Assembly: GCA_943735955.1 (NCBI GenBank)
Contig: OX030964.1
Coordinates: forward strand, 3,777,099-3,841,098
Source of the DNA: Piscicola geometra
Lineage: Eukaryota; Annelida; Clitellata; Hirudinida; Piscicolidae
Direction of reading: 5' to 3'
DNA: 64,000 bases
This document shows, piece by piece, positions 52,424 through 64,000 of this stretch. Within the stretch, counting starts at the first letter, position 1; every line of letters begins with the position of its first letter. The translations under genes and the position numbers were made by a program. The notes beneath the pieces were generated by a model. It did no database searches. It was not told the DNA's origin and saw only the letters and a list, made by a program, of their open reading frames with translations.

Positions 52424-55400
52424 CGAACATTGTTAATAGTAATTATATAAAAAATAATGCCGATAATTATGATGAGTTCAATGGCCATACAAACAATTTT
52501 AATAATATTGATCTTATCAAAAAAACGTATTTAAGTAGCAGTGCCACAAACACTAACACAAAAAACAGCAACAATATTAACAAATATATTGATGGAAATG
52601 CTAATAAAAATAATTCAAACAAAAATAAATTAAAAAATGACATTTACGATGAAAACCACCCTGACGAAGACGTACTCCCAGCAGCACACAACTTCCCCCT
52701 CTGCAGCGACTGCATAATTGCGCATCAGAGGAACAAGCAAACAGACTTACACAGCCACGAAAACGTTAACAACCTAAGTAACAGTAGTAACATTGTTAAC
52801 AGCAACAAACTCAACAAAATTAATAATAATAGTAATATTACAAATAATAATATTAGCAAGAAAAATAGCAAAAATGACTCAAACCATGTGAATAACCAAA
52901 TGTCATATAACTCAACTGGAATCTCATCTTTCTTCAAACCTTCCATACCTCCTTCCTTTGACTTTTCTCCTTCCAGCAGCAAAAGAAAGCCTGTTACCAC
53001 ACCTAACCACACGAATCATAAAACTTCGACCAGTCAACACAGCAGCAATGCCATCAGCGCCAGCAAGAACACTTCACGGAGCCACAAGAACGTTTCACGA
53101 ACGACTGCTACGACTGGTGCATCCAGTGCAGTCACCGTTTCCAACTCTGTCGATAAAACCTCTTTGAGCAAGAGGATCGCAAAAGTTAGTTTTTATTGAG
53201 TTTTTAATAATTATATTAAATCTAAACTCAACTATTTTGTTATAATAGTTATAATAATCATCATTATTATTATTATTATTATTCTAAAGAACAATCAAAC
53301 AACTACAAAAACCACTCAAACTACCATTACCACCAACACCACTTCCAACCTCCCTCAAACACCTTCTCCCTTTCCCAGCCATCACCTCAAACCATCTTTT
53401 CAACCACTTAGCTTTCAGGCACGAGTAGGAAGAAGGGAAGTGTGTGTAGCAACTGTCGCAGTTCTTCCAGCACCCTCTGGAGACGTAATGTGGCTGGAGA
53501 AACCGTCTGCAATGCATGTGGACTCTACCACAAGCTACATGGGGTTGGTCCTTTTGAAACATAATAGTTTTATTCAAATTGGAAAACAATTCAAGTTTTG
53601 AGTTTTAGTTTGTTGTTATACATCAGTTATCAGTCGTGATTGGGTGTTTTGAACTTTGAAGGAACTTGATTAATATTGTAAAAAGAATCAGTGTCAATTA
53701 ACAGATTCCAAAATAATATATAAAATGTAATTTAAATAATAAAACAGAATATGTAATTTTATTCTCAGGTAAACCGACCAATGACGATGCGAAAGGACGC
53801 CATACAGACGAGGAAAAGAAGACCAAAGATGTCGAAAAACAGTGAGTAGGAAGAACGGGGTAGTGAAAGTAATAAAAAAGTGTAAAATTTAAAGATAGTT
53901 TTTGGAGTTGAGAAACTATTCAACAAAGCATTTATGAATGTTGATTCTATTTTCTTCCTATAGATTTCTGAATCAAAATGGTTTAACCAGCTATTATAAA
54001 AAGATAGCATCTAGTTATTTATATATTTATAGAAGTTAAAAAGTTTCACATTTAACTTCTGTAAGAGAAAATAGAAGACAAATATGAAAAAGTCTACGTG
54101 AATTAGAAACTATACTAGAAGCATGATTAAAGGATACATTATACAAAGTAGATTCAGAGACAGCAATGATTTCAAAACTGTTAAGTTGAGTATAAAAACT
54201 TGAAGATTAATATTTTATAAATGTATATGGAAAATCTTTTGATTTTAATTTTCGGTTTTCTTTGCCCGGGAGCAAGGGAAGCCGACTAGCATTCAATTCG
54301 AAAAGCTAATGAATAATGACAGATGTACAAAACAACATGAGTTCATGAGCGATTTGTGTTATCCTGTATGCACTTGATGCTCTAAGATATAAACATGCAG
54401 TATCCAAAGCTGGATTTTGCGGTATTTCACTTAATGGTAAAACGCTTTTAATTTCAAAATAAAAGTTGAAAATCACACGCAATCATTTGAAAATGAAAGT
54501 ATAAATAAGATTTATTAAAATGGAAAAACTTATTTGTTTTCATTCAAGCTCAAATTAAAAAAAAAATTAATACTACATTTTTGGATGTCTGGCACCAGTT
54601 CAGCTAAATGAATATAAACACCATCACCTCTCACCATCAATCAGGCAAGTCAAAACAGGCCACCAGATGCGATGTGTTGCTTCCAAACAGCGTGACTTTG
54701 AAGGGTGACTACTACAGACAGTACGCCTCTGTTCCTCACAACAATCTTAGCAACAACAACATCGATAACAACACTGTTGCCAACAGTAGCATCAACACTG
54801 ATGCGGCAACTTTAAGATGCAACAACAACAACAGTAACTACATGAAAGCATTTGAGGACTCCACAGAACAGTATCTGATGTCCGCCAGATTGGACCCGAT
54901 GCTGTACTCAAGCTTCGACTACAGAGAAAACTTCAAACTTAATGATTTCTGGTCTCAGCCACCTCACCAGTCTTTTCCTTTCCTTCCTTCGCAATCTTTC
55001 CACAACGTTTCTTCCATTTTTCCACAAGCGTCTTCTTATTCATCTTTCACAGAATATGACAAACCCGTATCTCACCACTCACCCCCTTCAACCCTTCTTC
55101 ACCATTTGGTTTCATCGCAACATCTTCCCCCATCACAACTACACACTTCTCAATCTCTCTCTTCATCTTTCTTTCTACCTCAAAACGAGCTTTGGGATTC
55201 AAAAAAGTTGAATTTGTCGTCTTTTTCTTACGATCCGTACCAGTCAGACTGGATATCCAGCAGTTACCCATCAAGTCACCTACCTCCCAACCACTCAAAT
55301 CCACCAACCACAATCAGCAACTATTTTTATCCTACTTCAAATGAACTTTTAAATTTTAATAATTCTTTGAGCAACTGTAACAATAACACTGCCAACAACA

Positions 55401-56137
55401 ACCCTCTAAAGTTGGACCCTTCTTTCACCAACTGTCTACAGAACCAAGAGACTTCCATACAAGAGGTTGATTCTTGTCGACAAAGCACCAATCTCAGAGA
55501 CCCAAAAAGTGATTATTACTGCTACCAAAATACAAAAAGTGGTTTTGAAAAATTTGATAAAAACGACAATACAGCTAGAAGTTATGAATTGAGTTCAAAC
55601 AAATACGAAAGCCAAAACAAATATTCTTCTAATGCTGAAGATAATTTAAAAACCAAAAAAGCAACCAATACAAGTGGCCACTACATCAGCAAAGATAACT
55701 ATGGGGGAAATGAAAATAGTTATTACAACTTCAATACTTTTACTTCTGGTCTCAGCTATGGCAGCGTTGAAGAAACTAACAAATCGAGTAACAATAGTGT
55801 AACCAATTCTAACACCATAGATAACAGGTGTAATGAAAATAAAAAGTATCTTTTCGACAATGTCTTTAGCCACACATTCGACAACATCAATAACAATTAC
55901 TCACTCAAAAATTCTGATTTTAAAACTGAAACAACCGACAAAACCACTATAGGCATATTAGAATCCCCTTCAAACAGCAACAACAATTACATCTACAACA
56001 CTCTAGATGACAAAAACAACCGGCTTCTCAACGATTTTCTTAACCATGAAATCCCGTCTGAATCTTCCAACCTTTCTGACCACCAATTTTTTGTCAGTAC
56101 AACTTCTACTATTTCAAACTCTCTCGTCTTAACTTGA
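51427..56137 (+). CDS. Large GATA-type zinc-finger transcription factor
   Basis: Binds WGATAR sites in the nucleus. Four exons, 51427-53188, 53419-53543, 53769-53841 and 54645-56137, join in phase to give 1150 residues. The C-finger is at about 597-621: CSNC, 17 residues including [11 protein letters not shown], then [12 protein letters not shown], followed by the basic tail [20 protein letters not shown]. The exon 1 donor is GTTTTT, one step beyond a better-looking GTTAGT, because only it keeps the phase. Almost all other sequence is Ser-, Asn- and Cys-rich low complexity. CVSC (144-147) and CSDC (426-429) look like the halves of an N-finger. The last exon starts at the acceptor TCAATCAG. 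Upstream 5' exons are possible. The paralogue (GATA123 or GATA456 class) cannot be assigned. Confidence 0.9.
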
Positions 56138-59100
56138 ATAAATAGCATTTTATGAAAATTATTTTAATTCACTTAAATTTATGTTTTTTTCGAGATATTC
56201 TCTTTATACAGTTGAATGAATCACAAAAATATTTCAATGAAAACTTAACAGTAATTATTACATTAATAACTAATTAATCCATAAAAAGTTAGTTGGGAGT
56301 TTTCCTAAAGAGAATACATTCTTACGTTGAACCATCAAAAACACATCAACATTCAAGTTAAACGAGTTATACATAAAATATTTTGCCCATATCTATTTGA
56401 TTAGAGTTTTTTAAATCTATTTGAGGTTTCAGTGGTAGTTTTTATTGTCAGGTTAATACTAAAATGATTATGCCTAATTATTTTCATGTGTTCCATTCAT
56501 TATTTTATAATTATCAAGTCATTTAGAACGTGTATTCTTCCACATTAAATGCTTTTTAAGGCTGAGAATCATTTGGTTTCAATGTACAGTGAATAGAGTA
56601 TATAATTGTGCCAAGGTATTAATTTTGTTTCAATATTTTAAATTATTTAATTAAATTTTGTCTGTAGAAAACCACAAAAACACTAAGTAAACCTTAAAAA
56701 CCTATCTTGATTGTATTCTTTTCAGCTTTTCACTTCATCGCATCTGAACTCATATACCTGCTTGACTTTGAAAAAATTTATAAATTGCTGCCAGTATTTC
56801 TTTGTCTTTTTCTTTAAAAATGTGATTTTTTTTCGTTTTTACTTTTCTTATTCAGACAAAACGTATGGTTTTTTGGCATATCTTTTTATATCATGGAACT
56901 ATAAGTTATTAAATCCTTAAAAAAGTCAATATAATCTATAACCCAACTTTTAATTTCTCCAAAGCTCTCCAGAGTATTATGTTCTGGTCCTAACTGACGA
57001 AAAAACAACTTGACTTTTTTAAAGATTTAATAAAAATTACTTAAGCTTTGATCAATTATTATTTTTGAATTATTCATTGCTTCTCTTAGATGTAGTATCT
57101 ATTAGATTTCTCCAAAAATAGTGCTATTATTTAAAGTTAACTGTTCAGAATCTTGAAGCTGTAAAACTATGTTTCAATAACTTGTTAGTTATTGATAAAC
57201 AATTTGACTCCTATGTCTTTGAAAATTCTGATGGAAAAACATTTTTAGTGATAGTTTAAATGAAAAAAACTTAGAACCCTTTTTCACACACCGTTTGAAC
57301 ACTTACCCAATGTACATGAAAAGCCAAAGTTTTAAATTATTTTTGTTGAAGAATACGTAGTTAATGAGATAAGTTACAAAAACATTATATTTTGAATGTT
57401 TTTATACTTATAAAAACTTTTATCATGAATTGTATTACATTGTTTAGCCTTAAAATCATTTTTACCTTGAATAATAAACTATTTTGAATGTTTTTTAAAT
57501 ATTAAAAATAGTTTTTATCTTTATTTATAAAAACGGAAAACTACTGAAAATGGATTGGGAAGCACTTTCTGGGATCAAATTCTCCAAACCCGCAAGAAAA
57601 TTCGATCCTTTGGAGTTTTTTACATAGCATTCAGCCATATTATATATATATATATATATATATATTGTTTCTACTTGAAAAATAAAATTTTAATTTAAAC
57701 ATAAAAAAATATTTTTATTGATTCAATATTTCCAAGATGTTCTCAGTAAGATACTTCAAAGAAAACGAATAAAAGAATTAATAAAATTATTTAATAAACC
57801 ATATTTAAATTAAATTTTAATTGACTACGTTCAAAATGGAAAAACTTGTTTGATTTTTAACCGAAATTAAAACCTATCAAAAGATTGCAAAAGTGATCAG
57901 ATTTCTGATTCGGTGATGAATGCAAGGAGGATTGATGAAGATGGATCGGGGTGAGTTGTCGTTGCATCAAAACTTCAATTACGCCTAGTAATAATAATGA
58001 TGATGTTTTAATATCAATATAATAATAGTAATAATAGACTTATGAAAATTTTTCACAAATAAATTTAGAATAATTAAAACTTTGAAAATATTATTTTTCG
58101 TATCAATTTTAAATAATAAGTTAATAAATATGAAATTATATCACAGCCATTCTTCAACACCAACCAAAGCATCATACCTTTCCGGTAGCTCATCGACCAA
58201 AACAACGTGCCTAGTTTTAGACATAAAATTTATTTAAAAAATTAAGTAGTGAAATTTTTTCGTTTTAACCTCGTTACTAGTTTTTTTTATTCAAATAGGT
58301 GCCATGAAAGCCAATAACTCGATAGACAAAATATATAATTGTAACTTATTAATCAAAAAAACTTTATTAATAACAAAAAATCAATTTCTAGAATAATAAT
58401 TAACGCTACAAAAATCACAGCCTAGATGAGTTAAGTGTCCAAAAACATATGTAACTAGGTGTATGTGTATAACCCATTATATATAAGTGCATGTGTATAT
58501 TTAGGAGGGTTCTCGTCATTGAACTAAGAAGCAATAGTTTTTTAATGGAAACATTGATCCTATAGCTGATAAAAATAAAATATTCATTTTTAATCACTTT
58601 TATTGCTATTAATATATGCGAACTAAGTATAATTTATAAATAAGTCTAGGCATATTATTGGACATTTGCAGTGTAGTTGGTGAGTTGTGGTTGGTTGGAT
58701 GAGAGAAGAACATGGAACTTTAATGACTAATGAATAAAACGTCGTTTGAAAAAATATCGAAAAATTTTGTAGAGAGTTTTCAAGACTTGATTCAAAGTTC
58801 AATAAAAAAATTTAAATGTAAGATAGGCAATACCCAAATTTCTTAAATACTTTAAAATTGTAATTGTAATTATTATTATTTTATAATATGAATATTAATT
58901 ATATTATTCTCACAATAAACCACTAGGGAGTCTTTATTTTTTAGCAGAATTAAAACCCAAAACACTTAACTATTTTATTTATATTTATTTTTTGAGTTTC
59001 ATAAAAGATAATTCAAATTTGCAAAAAAAAATAATTTTCTACAAAATTTGAGTGTCACCTGTCACCGCACAAGGTCACCAACGCTCTGTAGCATCGGAAA

Positions 59101-59762
59101 CCTAATGTAAAACACCATGTATAAGGCGCACTTTACTAATAACTAAACTATCAAAATATTTAATTTAATGTTTTCATCAAAATATTCAGTGAAAAACTTA
59201 TTCATTGGTATCAGTTTTCAAGTTTATTGATAGGAAAAAAACTACCGTGTTACCGTTTTATAACTAAAACTTTTGTTGTCGAAGAAAATTTAGACATGAA
59301 ATGACTTTGTGTTGATATGATAGTTGGTATGAATAGTGTTGTCTTTGGGTTAAAAAAATATATATAATAATCCATTTTATTATTCATTCATTGATTCATT
59401 TAGATATTCTTCATTCTATTTATCTGTTTTATAAGTTTATACATTAATTCTGTTTCCCACTACAGGATTGGAATATAAACTCCATTCATCATCTCTTGAG
59501 AATTATCGAAAACTGAACCCTGATTACATCATCAATAGCATGATATCTAAATCGATTAGGAATATTGAATGTCATAAATAAATACGTGGGCGTTATTAAT
59601 AATATAATTTAAAATTCATAAATTTTAATATTCTGGATTTTAACTTCTTAATGTTCAATTTTATAATTGTTAAGTATTTTTGAAGCATAAAAAACTTTTG
59701 TAAACTATTTTAAACACTGTAAACTTTACAGTGAAAAGCCTTATTGAAGAATATACCCAGAA
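56138..59762. other. AT-rich gap, GATA to PKA
   Basis: Includes any GATA 3' UTR. An (AT)n run lies at 57640-57665, and an inverted-repeat-family end (CACCATGTATAAGGCGCAC) at 59113-59131. No exon was recognised. Confidence 0.5.
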
Positions 59763-62700
59763 ATGTCTGAATTCATTGGAAAGTTTCTGCGACAAAAGTC
59801 CAAGCTCAAAGCTACCAAGTCAATCTCGGAAACAGACCCTGAGTGCCTGGAATGTTGGTAGAAAGTTTACTTTTTTTATTTAAAATAATTAAATCATATT
59901 ATTAAAAAAAAGTACCCCTAACCTCTTGCAAAATGTGCACGAATATATAAAAAATAGATATGCAGAATTTATATAAAATGCAAAGCCAAAAAACAGTGTT
60001 CAACATGTTAATGACCTTATTTAGCATTTTTGCTATTTGAGCATAAGAAATAACCGGCTAGATTAGGTTGACGAAAACTGGCAAAAGTAATTGAACTTCT
60101 TTCGAAGTTTATAATAAAAGAAAAAAGAGATTGAAGATAAGTGGAAAATTTTGAATGTTGAATTAAGCGTTTTAATTGATATTGATTCAAAATTCTTTTG
60201 CGGATAAGCAAGGAAATGATAATTGCAATGTTAGCTATGCGGCGTATTTTGCTAATATGAACCGCTAAAATGTATGCTTTATTTAATCAAATGATTAAGC
60301 TATTGGTATAGCTTAGACTAATTAATCAATACACAAGAGGAGCACTAAAGATCAACAAGGTAGAGCCCAACTCTAGGACTTACTATCGTTTCACTGCAAA
60401 CATTAGAATTTGTGTTTGTTTTAGTCTTAAGTTGGGGTTTTTAATGAGTAGATCGTTTTTCTTCAAATTCTGCCCTAATCTAATCTAGACATTAAGAAGG
60501 TTTAGGGATTGAATACTGAATGAATGGATTTGATTTTAGACTTAGTATACTTTAAATGGAATAAGGAAGTTTTTAATACGTTAAATCTAATTAAATTACG
60601 TTTTTATATGTTCTTAGAATACTAATTAGAGACTTATCTACTTTTTTCGACAACTTCATCGGTAGAATCAATTACCTCCATGTTTTATGATAACTTCCTA
60701 GACAAAAATGTAAAAGTGACATTACAGCAGCAATTGGCGATATTTAAGCACAAAGTTTATGAAAAATAACTGCGATTAGTTACAATAATCACAATGTTCT
60801 CATCACCTAATGTGAATATAACTTATTGGTGAAATATTTGTTTTATTTAGTATAAAAATTATAATAATATTTTAAAAACAGCTTTAATGAAGGCAGGTAA
60901 CTTTAGAATAGCAAACCCAAATGTCCTTGTTTCAAGTGTGGTTAAGAGTTTAAGCATGCAAAGACTTTCAGTATAATTCTTATTTATATATTTTTTTTTA
61001 AATTTAATTATTCAATGATTTTTTTAATGCTTTCAATGACTTGATAAAAATATTTCTAGATATTGGAAACTAATGAGGAATAGGTTAAGAACTTGTTGAC
61101 GTCAAGTTTCTATGGCTCGTTATTCTGAGGTATACTCTTGAAAATGTTTAGTGGGTTCTTTGCTTTAAAAAGTTCTAATGAGTTCTCTGAATTAAACTAT
61201 GAAATCTGAAAATCACTAAATAAAAGAATATAAAAAGAATAAAAGATATTAAGTTTCCATGTGAAAATAATAAAATGTATGAATAAGTTTAAAAAGACAA
61301 AAACGAAAGCTAGTTTAATCTTGAAGTACTATGACATATCTTAATAAAAATTGTTAAAGCAACATAGCTAGTGACTAGAATTTTTATATTTATACTTTTT
61401 TTCCCATTAAAAAATATTACTTCATTTAATCAGAATAAAATTTAATCTGTTGCAGACATAGGACATAAAATAAACTAATAAAACTTTACAAAATTATTTG
61501 AAACGAAAAAACTTCAAAAAAACCAAATAATCAAAAAAACTAACGAAGAAAAGCTTCTATTTTTTTAATAAACGAAGGTTGAACGTTGGTGTGACGTGTT
61601 GCACTAAGTGTAGTGCTGTATTATTCGTGGATGTGTGATAATATTGCTTGTAGTTGTGGTTGTTATAGTTGAAATCTTAATTGTTGTTTTTTAATAATAT
61701 TTTTTCAGCTTTCCTTTTCCCCCTTTTCTCATTAACTTGGAATTTTACACTTCATAAATCATTTTACAACACCACACCAACCTACCACTCTACCCTAGCA
61801 CACCCCACTACGGTACCACAACTCTCGCAGACACCTCTTTCCACCACCCTACCACACCACTCTAACACATCATCATACCACACCAATCTCTCAGACAATT
61901 CAACTACTTTACAAGAATTCAGAGCTACTTTTGACAGAGCCTGGAATGATCCGCCTAAAGTTTGGACAATTTTTTTTGATATTCCTCATTTTTTGTTTAT
62001 ATAGTTTTGATTTTTAATTTAATGAGATTTTTTCATTTTCAAATTAAATTGAGTGTTTTTTTCTTTATAAGCTAGACAGTGAAAATTTTGAAGCATTAAA
62101 AAAACAAGCAAATACCCAAAACTGTCATATTACCCCAAACCACACAACACTCCCTTCACTACACAAACAAAAAAGCACATTACACTAGAAAACGACCAAA
62201 CCACACTAGAAAACCATCCCACCATATATCCACTTCACCACCACTTCACCACCACTTCACCACCACTTCACCACCACTTCACCACCACTCAACCACCATA
62301 ACTCCACACTCTCCCACAGAGTATTTCCAGCTTGGACAACTATGACCGCATCAAGACCATAGGCACTGGATCGTTTGGCAGAGTTATGTTGGTGCAACAC
62401 ATCGGAAACGAAAACTACTACGCCATGAAAATCCTCGAGAAGCAAAAGGTTTTTAGTTTTCTAGTTGCCGATCGTGAGACTTGAATGTCTTTTTATTAAT
62501 TTTAATATTTTTAAAAAATTTGAATTATTTCTTAAGAATTTGTTGAATAAATATTCTTTGAACTTTTTTCTCAAGGAAATAATTTATTTACACAAACTTA
62601 CCTCCTACCCGTTTCTATTATTTCATCATTAAATTACGTAAACCTTGTCACTGCACTGATTAACACCAATCATCACATCATTATCCCCACACTACCAATT

Positions 62701-64000
62701 CACCATAATCATCATCATCATCACCATCATCATCTTCATCATCATTGTCATCATCATCATCATCACCATCATCATCATCAGCATCATCATCATCATCTCC
62801 ATCCTCATCATCCCCACCACCAGATAGTGAAGATGAAACAAGTGGAACACACGCTGAGCGAAAGGAAAATCCTCGCATGCATGTCCTACCCTTTCATCGT
62901 CAACCTTTTCGATTCATTTAAGGTTATTGACGCCTGCCTAATTATTATTAGTTATTATTATTATTAGCAAACAAGTTATATTAATTATTTATTATTATTA
63001 GCAAACAAGTTATATTAATTATTTATTATTATTAGCAAACAAGTTAAATTAATTATTTATATTAATTGGATATGTTAATTTAATGAATATATTCCATTAA
63101 CTCACTATTACTTATAATTGATTGCAAAAATACTTTATTATTATTAATACTTTTAAAAATGTTATCGTATAGATATAAAACAAAAACTGATACGTGCATA
63201 CACTCGTACGTATTATTTGTTTAACCCTTGATTTAATCAAAGATAACATTTCTATGTAACACTTGAAAAGATGATCTTTAGCTTATTAACATTGAATCCC
63301 ATATAAACTCATATCCATACTCGAGTAATATTGAATCTATTTTGTAACCCACATTTTTTTTCCAAAACATACATATTCATTTATGCAAATTTAGCATTAT
63401 CATTGGATTTTTATTATACGGTCGTGAGACTAAATATCACAAATGGTTCATACAATATGTCTCACGATAATTAATGGTATTTTATAAAGTATAAACCACA
63501 AAAATTTGCATATTAGGTTTTACTATTTCAATGTATTTGATAATAATGTGAAAATAACAGACAATCCCACCTAGGAATAGTAATCAGTAGATATGGAAAG
63601 GTTTTTTAGATCAAAACTTTTGTTTTATAATCTTGCTGAAGACTTTCTGTCAAAAACACTGTACCACCTACATGCATTTTCGAGCGTAAAATTGCTTCAC
63701 AAATCTTCATTTTGAATGGTTTAGAAAAACTAATGATGAAAATAGTGATGATGCTTATTGATTTTTTGATTAAAAAAAATATTTAATAAAATTTTATTTA
63801 TAAAAGTTAATAATAGGAAAGATGAATATCAATGAATATAACATATTTATAGGAAAAATATTTTAGCAATTTATAAAACAATATTAAATGTTATACTAAT
63901 ATATTAAAAAATTATGAAAAAATAATAATATTTTCTTTCTTTAAAGGACAACTCGTACTTGTACATGATCTTGGAGTTCGTGGGAGGAGGAGAAATGTTT
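59763..64000 (+). CDS. PRKAC: PKA catalytic subunit, 5' part
   Basis: cAMP-dependent AGC kinase, cut by the window end. Exons 61895-61959, 62320-62448, 62824-62922 and 63947 to the edge are secure: [12 protein letters not shown] (the N-terminal A-helix), [15 protein letters not shown] (glycine loop), [11 protein letters not shown] (ATP-binding Lys), [11 protein letters not shown] (C-helix Glu), [19 protein letters not shown] and GGGEMF. A first exon at 59763-59853, starting [14 protein letters not shown], is proposed because donor GTTGGT in phase 1 matches the 61895 acceptor. It lacks the usual N-terminal Gly for myristoylation, and alternative first exons are usual in this gene. The intron before exon 4 is a CATC array; the one after it holds a 34-bp repeat. 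Confidence 0.9.
62222..62290. repeat. CACCACTTCACCA tandem repeat
   Basis: Five perfect CACCACTTCAC-type units just upstream of the PKA exon 3 acceptor. Confidence 0.85.
62702..62822. repeat. (CAT)n tract at a PKA intron end
   Basis: CATCATC units run into CACCACCAG, which is the acceptor of the exon at 62824. Confidence 0.9.
62967..63068. repeat. 34-bp tandem repeat, three copies
   Basis: Units start at 62967, 63001 and 63035 with GCAAACAAGTTATATTAATT; the third copy has one substitution. It is in a PKA intron. Confidence 0.93.

Noticed and set aside
53185..53190. GTTAGT donor for GATA exon 1
   Set aside because: A stronger motif, but it leaves phase 0, which puts the zinc-finger exon out of frame; GTTTTT at 53189 fits.

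Overview
This is an AT-rich, intron-rich metazoan nuclear window. Small exons bounded by GT-AG splice sites carry animal genes (axonemal dynein, tetraspanin, GATA factor, PKA), and TAA, TAG and TGA all end proteins, so the code is the standard one. Di-, tri- and tetranucleotide arrays are very abundant, and remnants of hAT, LINE, MITE-like and SINE-like elements occur. I cannot name the species; an invertebrate is likely. Gene models were built by hand: exons were read against remembered family sequences, and every junction was checked for splice dinucleotides and matching phase.

Layout. 1-15.1 kb has no recognisable host gene: simple arrays (ATC, GATG/CATC, TAG, CA), an 18-bp tandem repeat, a cluster of CRE-like sites, a decayed hAT transposon and a short inverted-repeat element. 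15.1-37.8 kb is a compact gene cluster: an unrecognised four-exon gene (-), DNAI2 (+), PSTK (-), a TSPAN13/31-type tetraspanin (-), BCCIP (-), a NIPSNAP1/2 gene (-) and mitochondrial malate dehydrogenase MDH2 (+). Two pairs are head-to-head: the unknown gene with DNAI2 (cilia), and NIPSNAP with MDH2 (both mitochondrial, 432 bp between start codons). 37.8-51.4 kb is gene-poor, with a 5'-truncated LINE and many arrays. 51.4-56.1 kb holds a very large GATA-type transcription factor. The window ends inside a PKA catalytic-subunit gene.

Most notable: (1) the tetraspanin has two diverged, phase-matched terminal exons, which should swap the end of TM4 and the cytoplasmic tail; (2) MDH2 lacks roughly 135-140 central residues that carry most of its catalytic side chains, and the flanking exons cannot be joined in frame; (3) the GATA protein keeps a normal C-finger, while what may be its N-finger is split into two CX2C pairs 278 residues apart; (4) a run of nuclear-receptor half-sites including a DR1 lies about 1 kb upstream of the GATA start.
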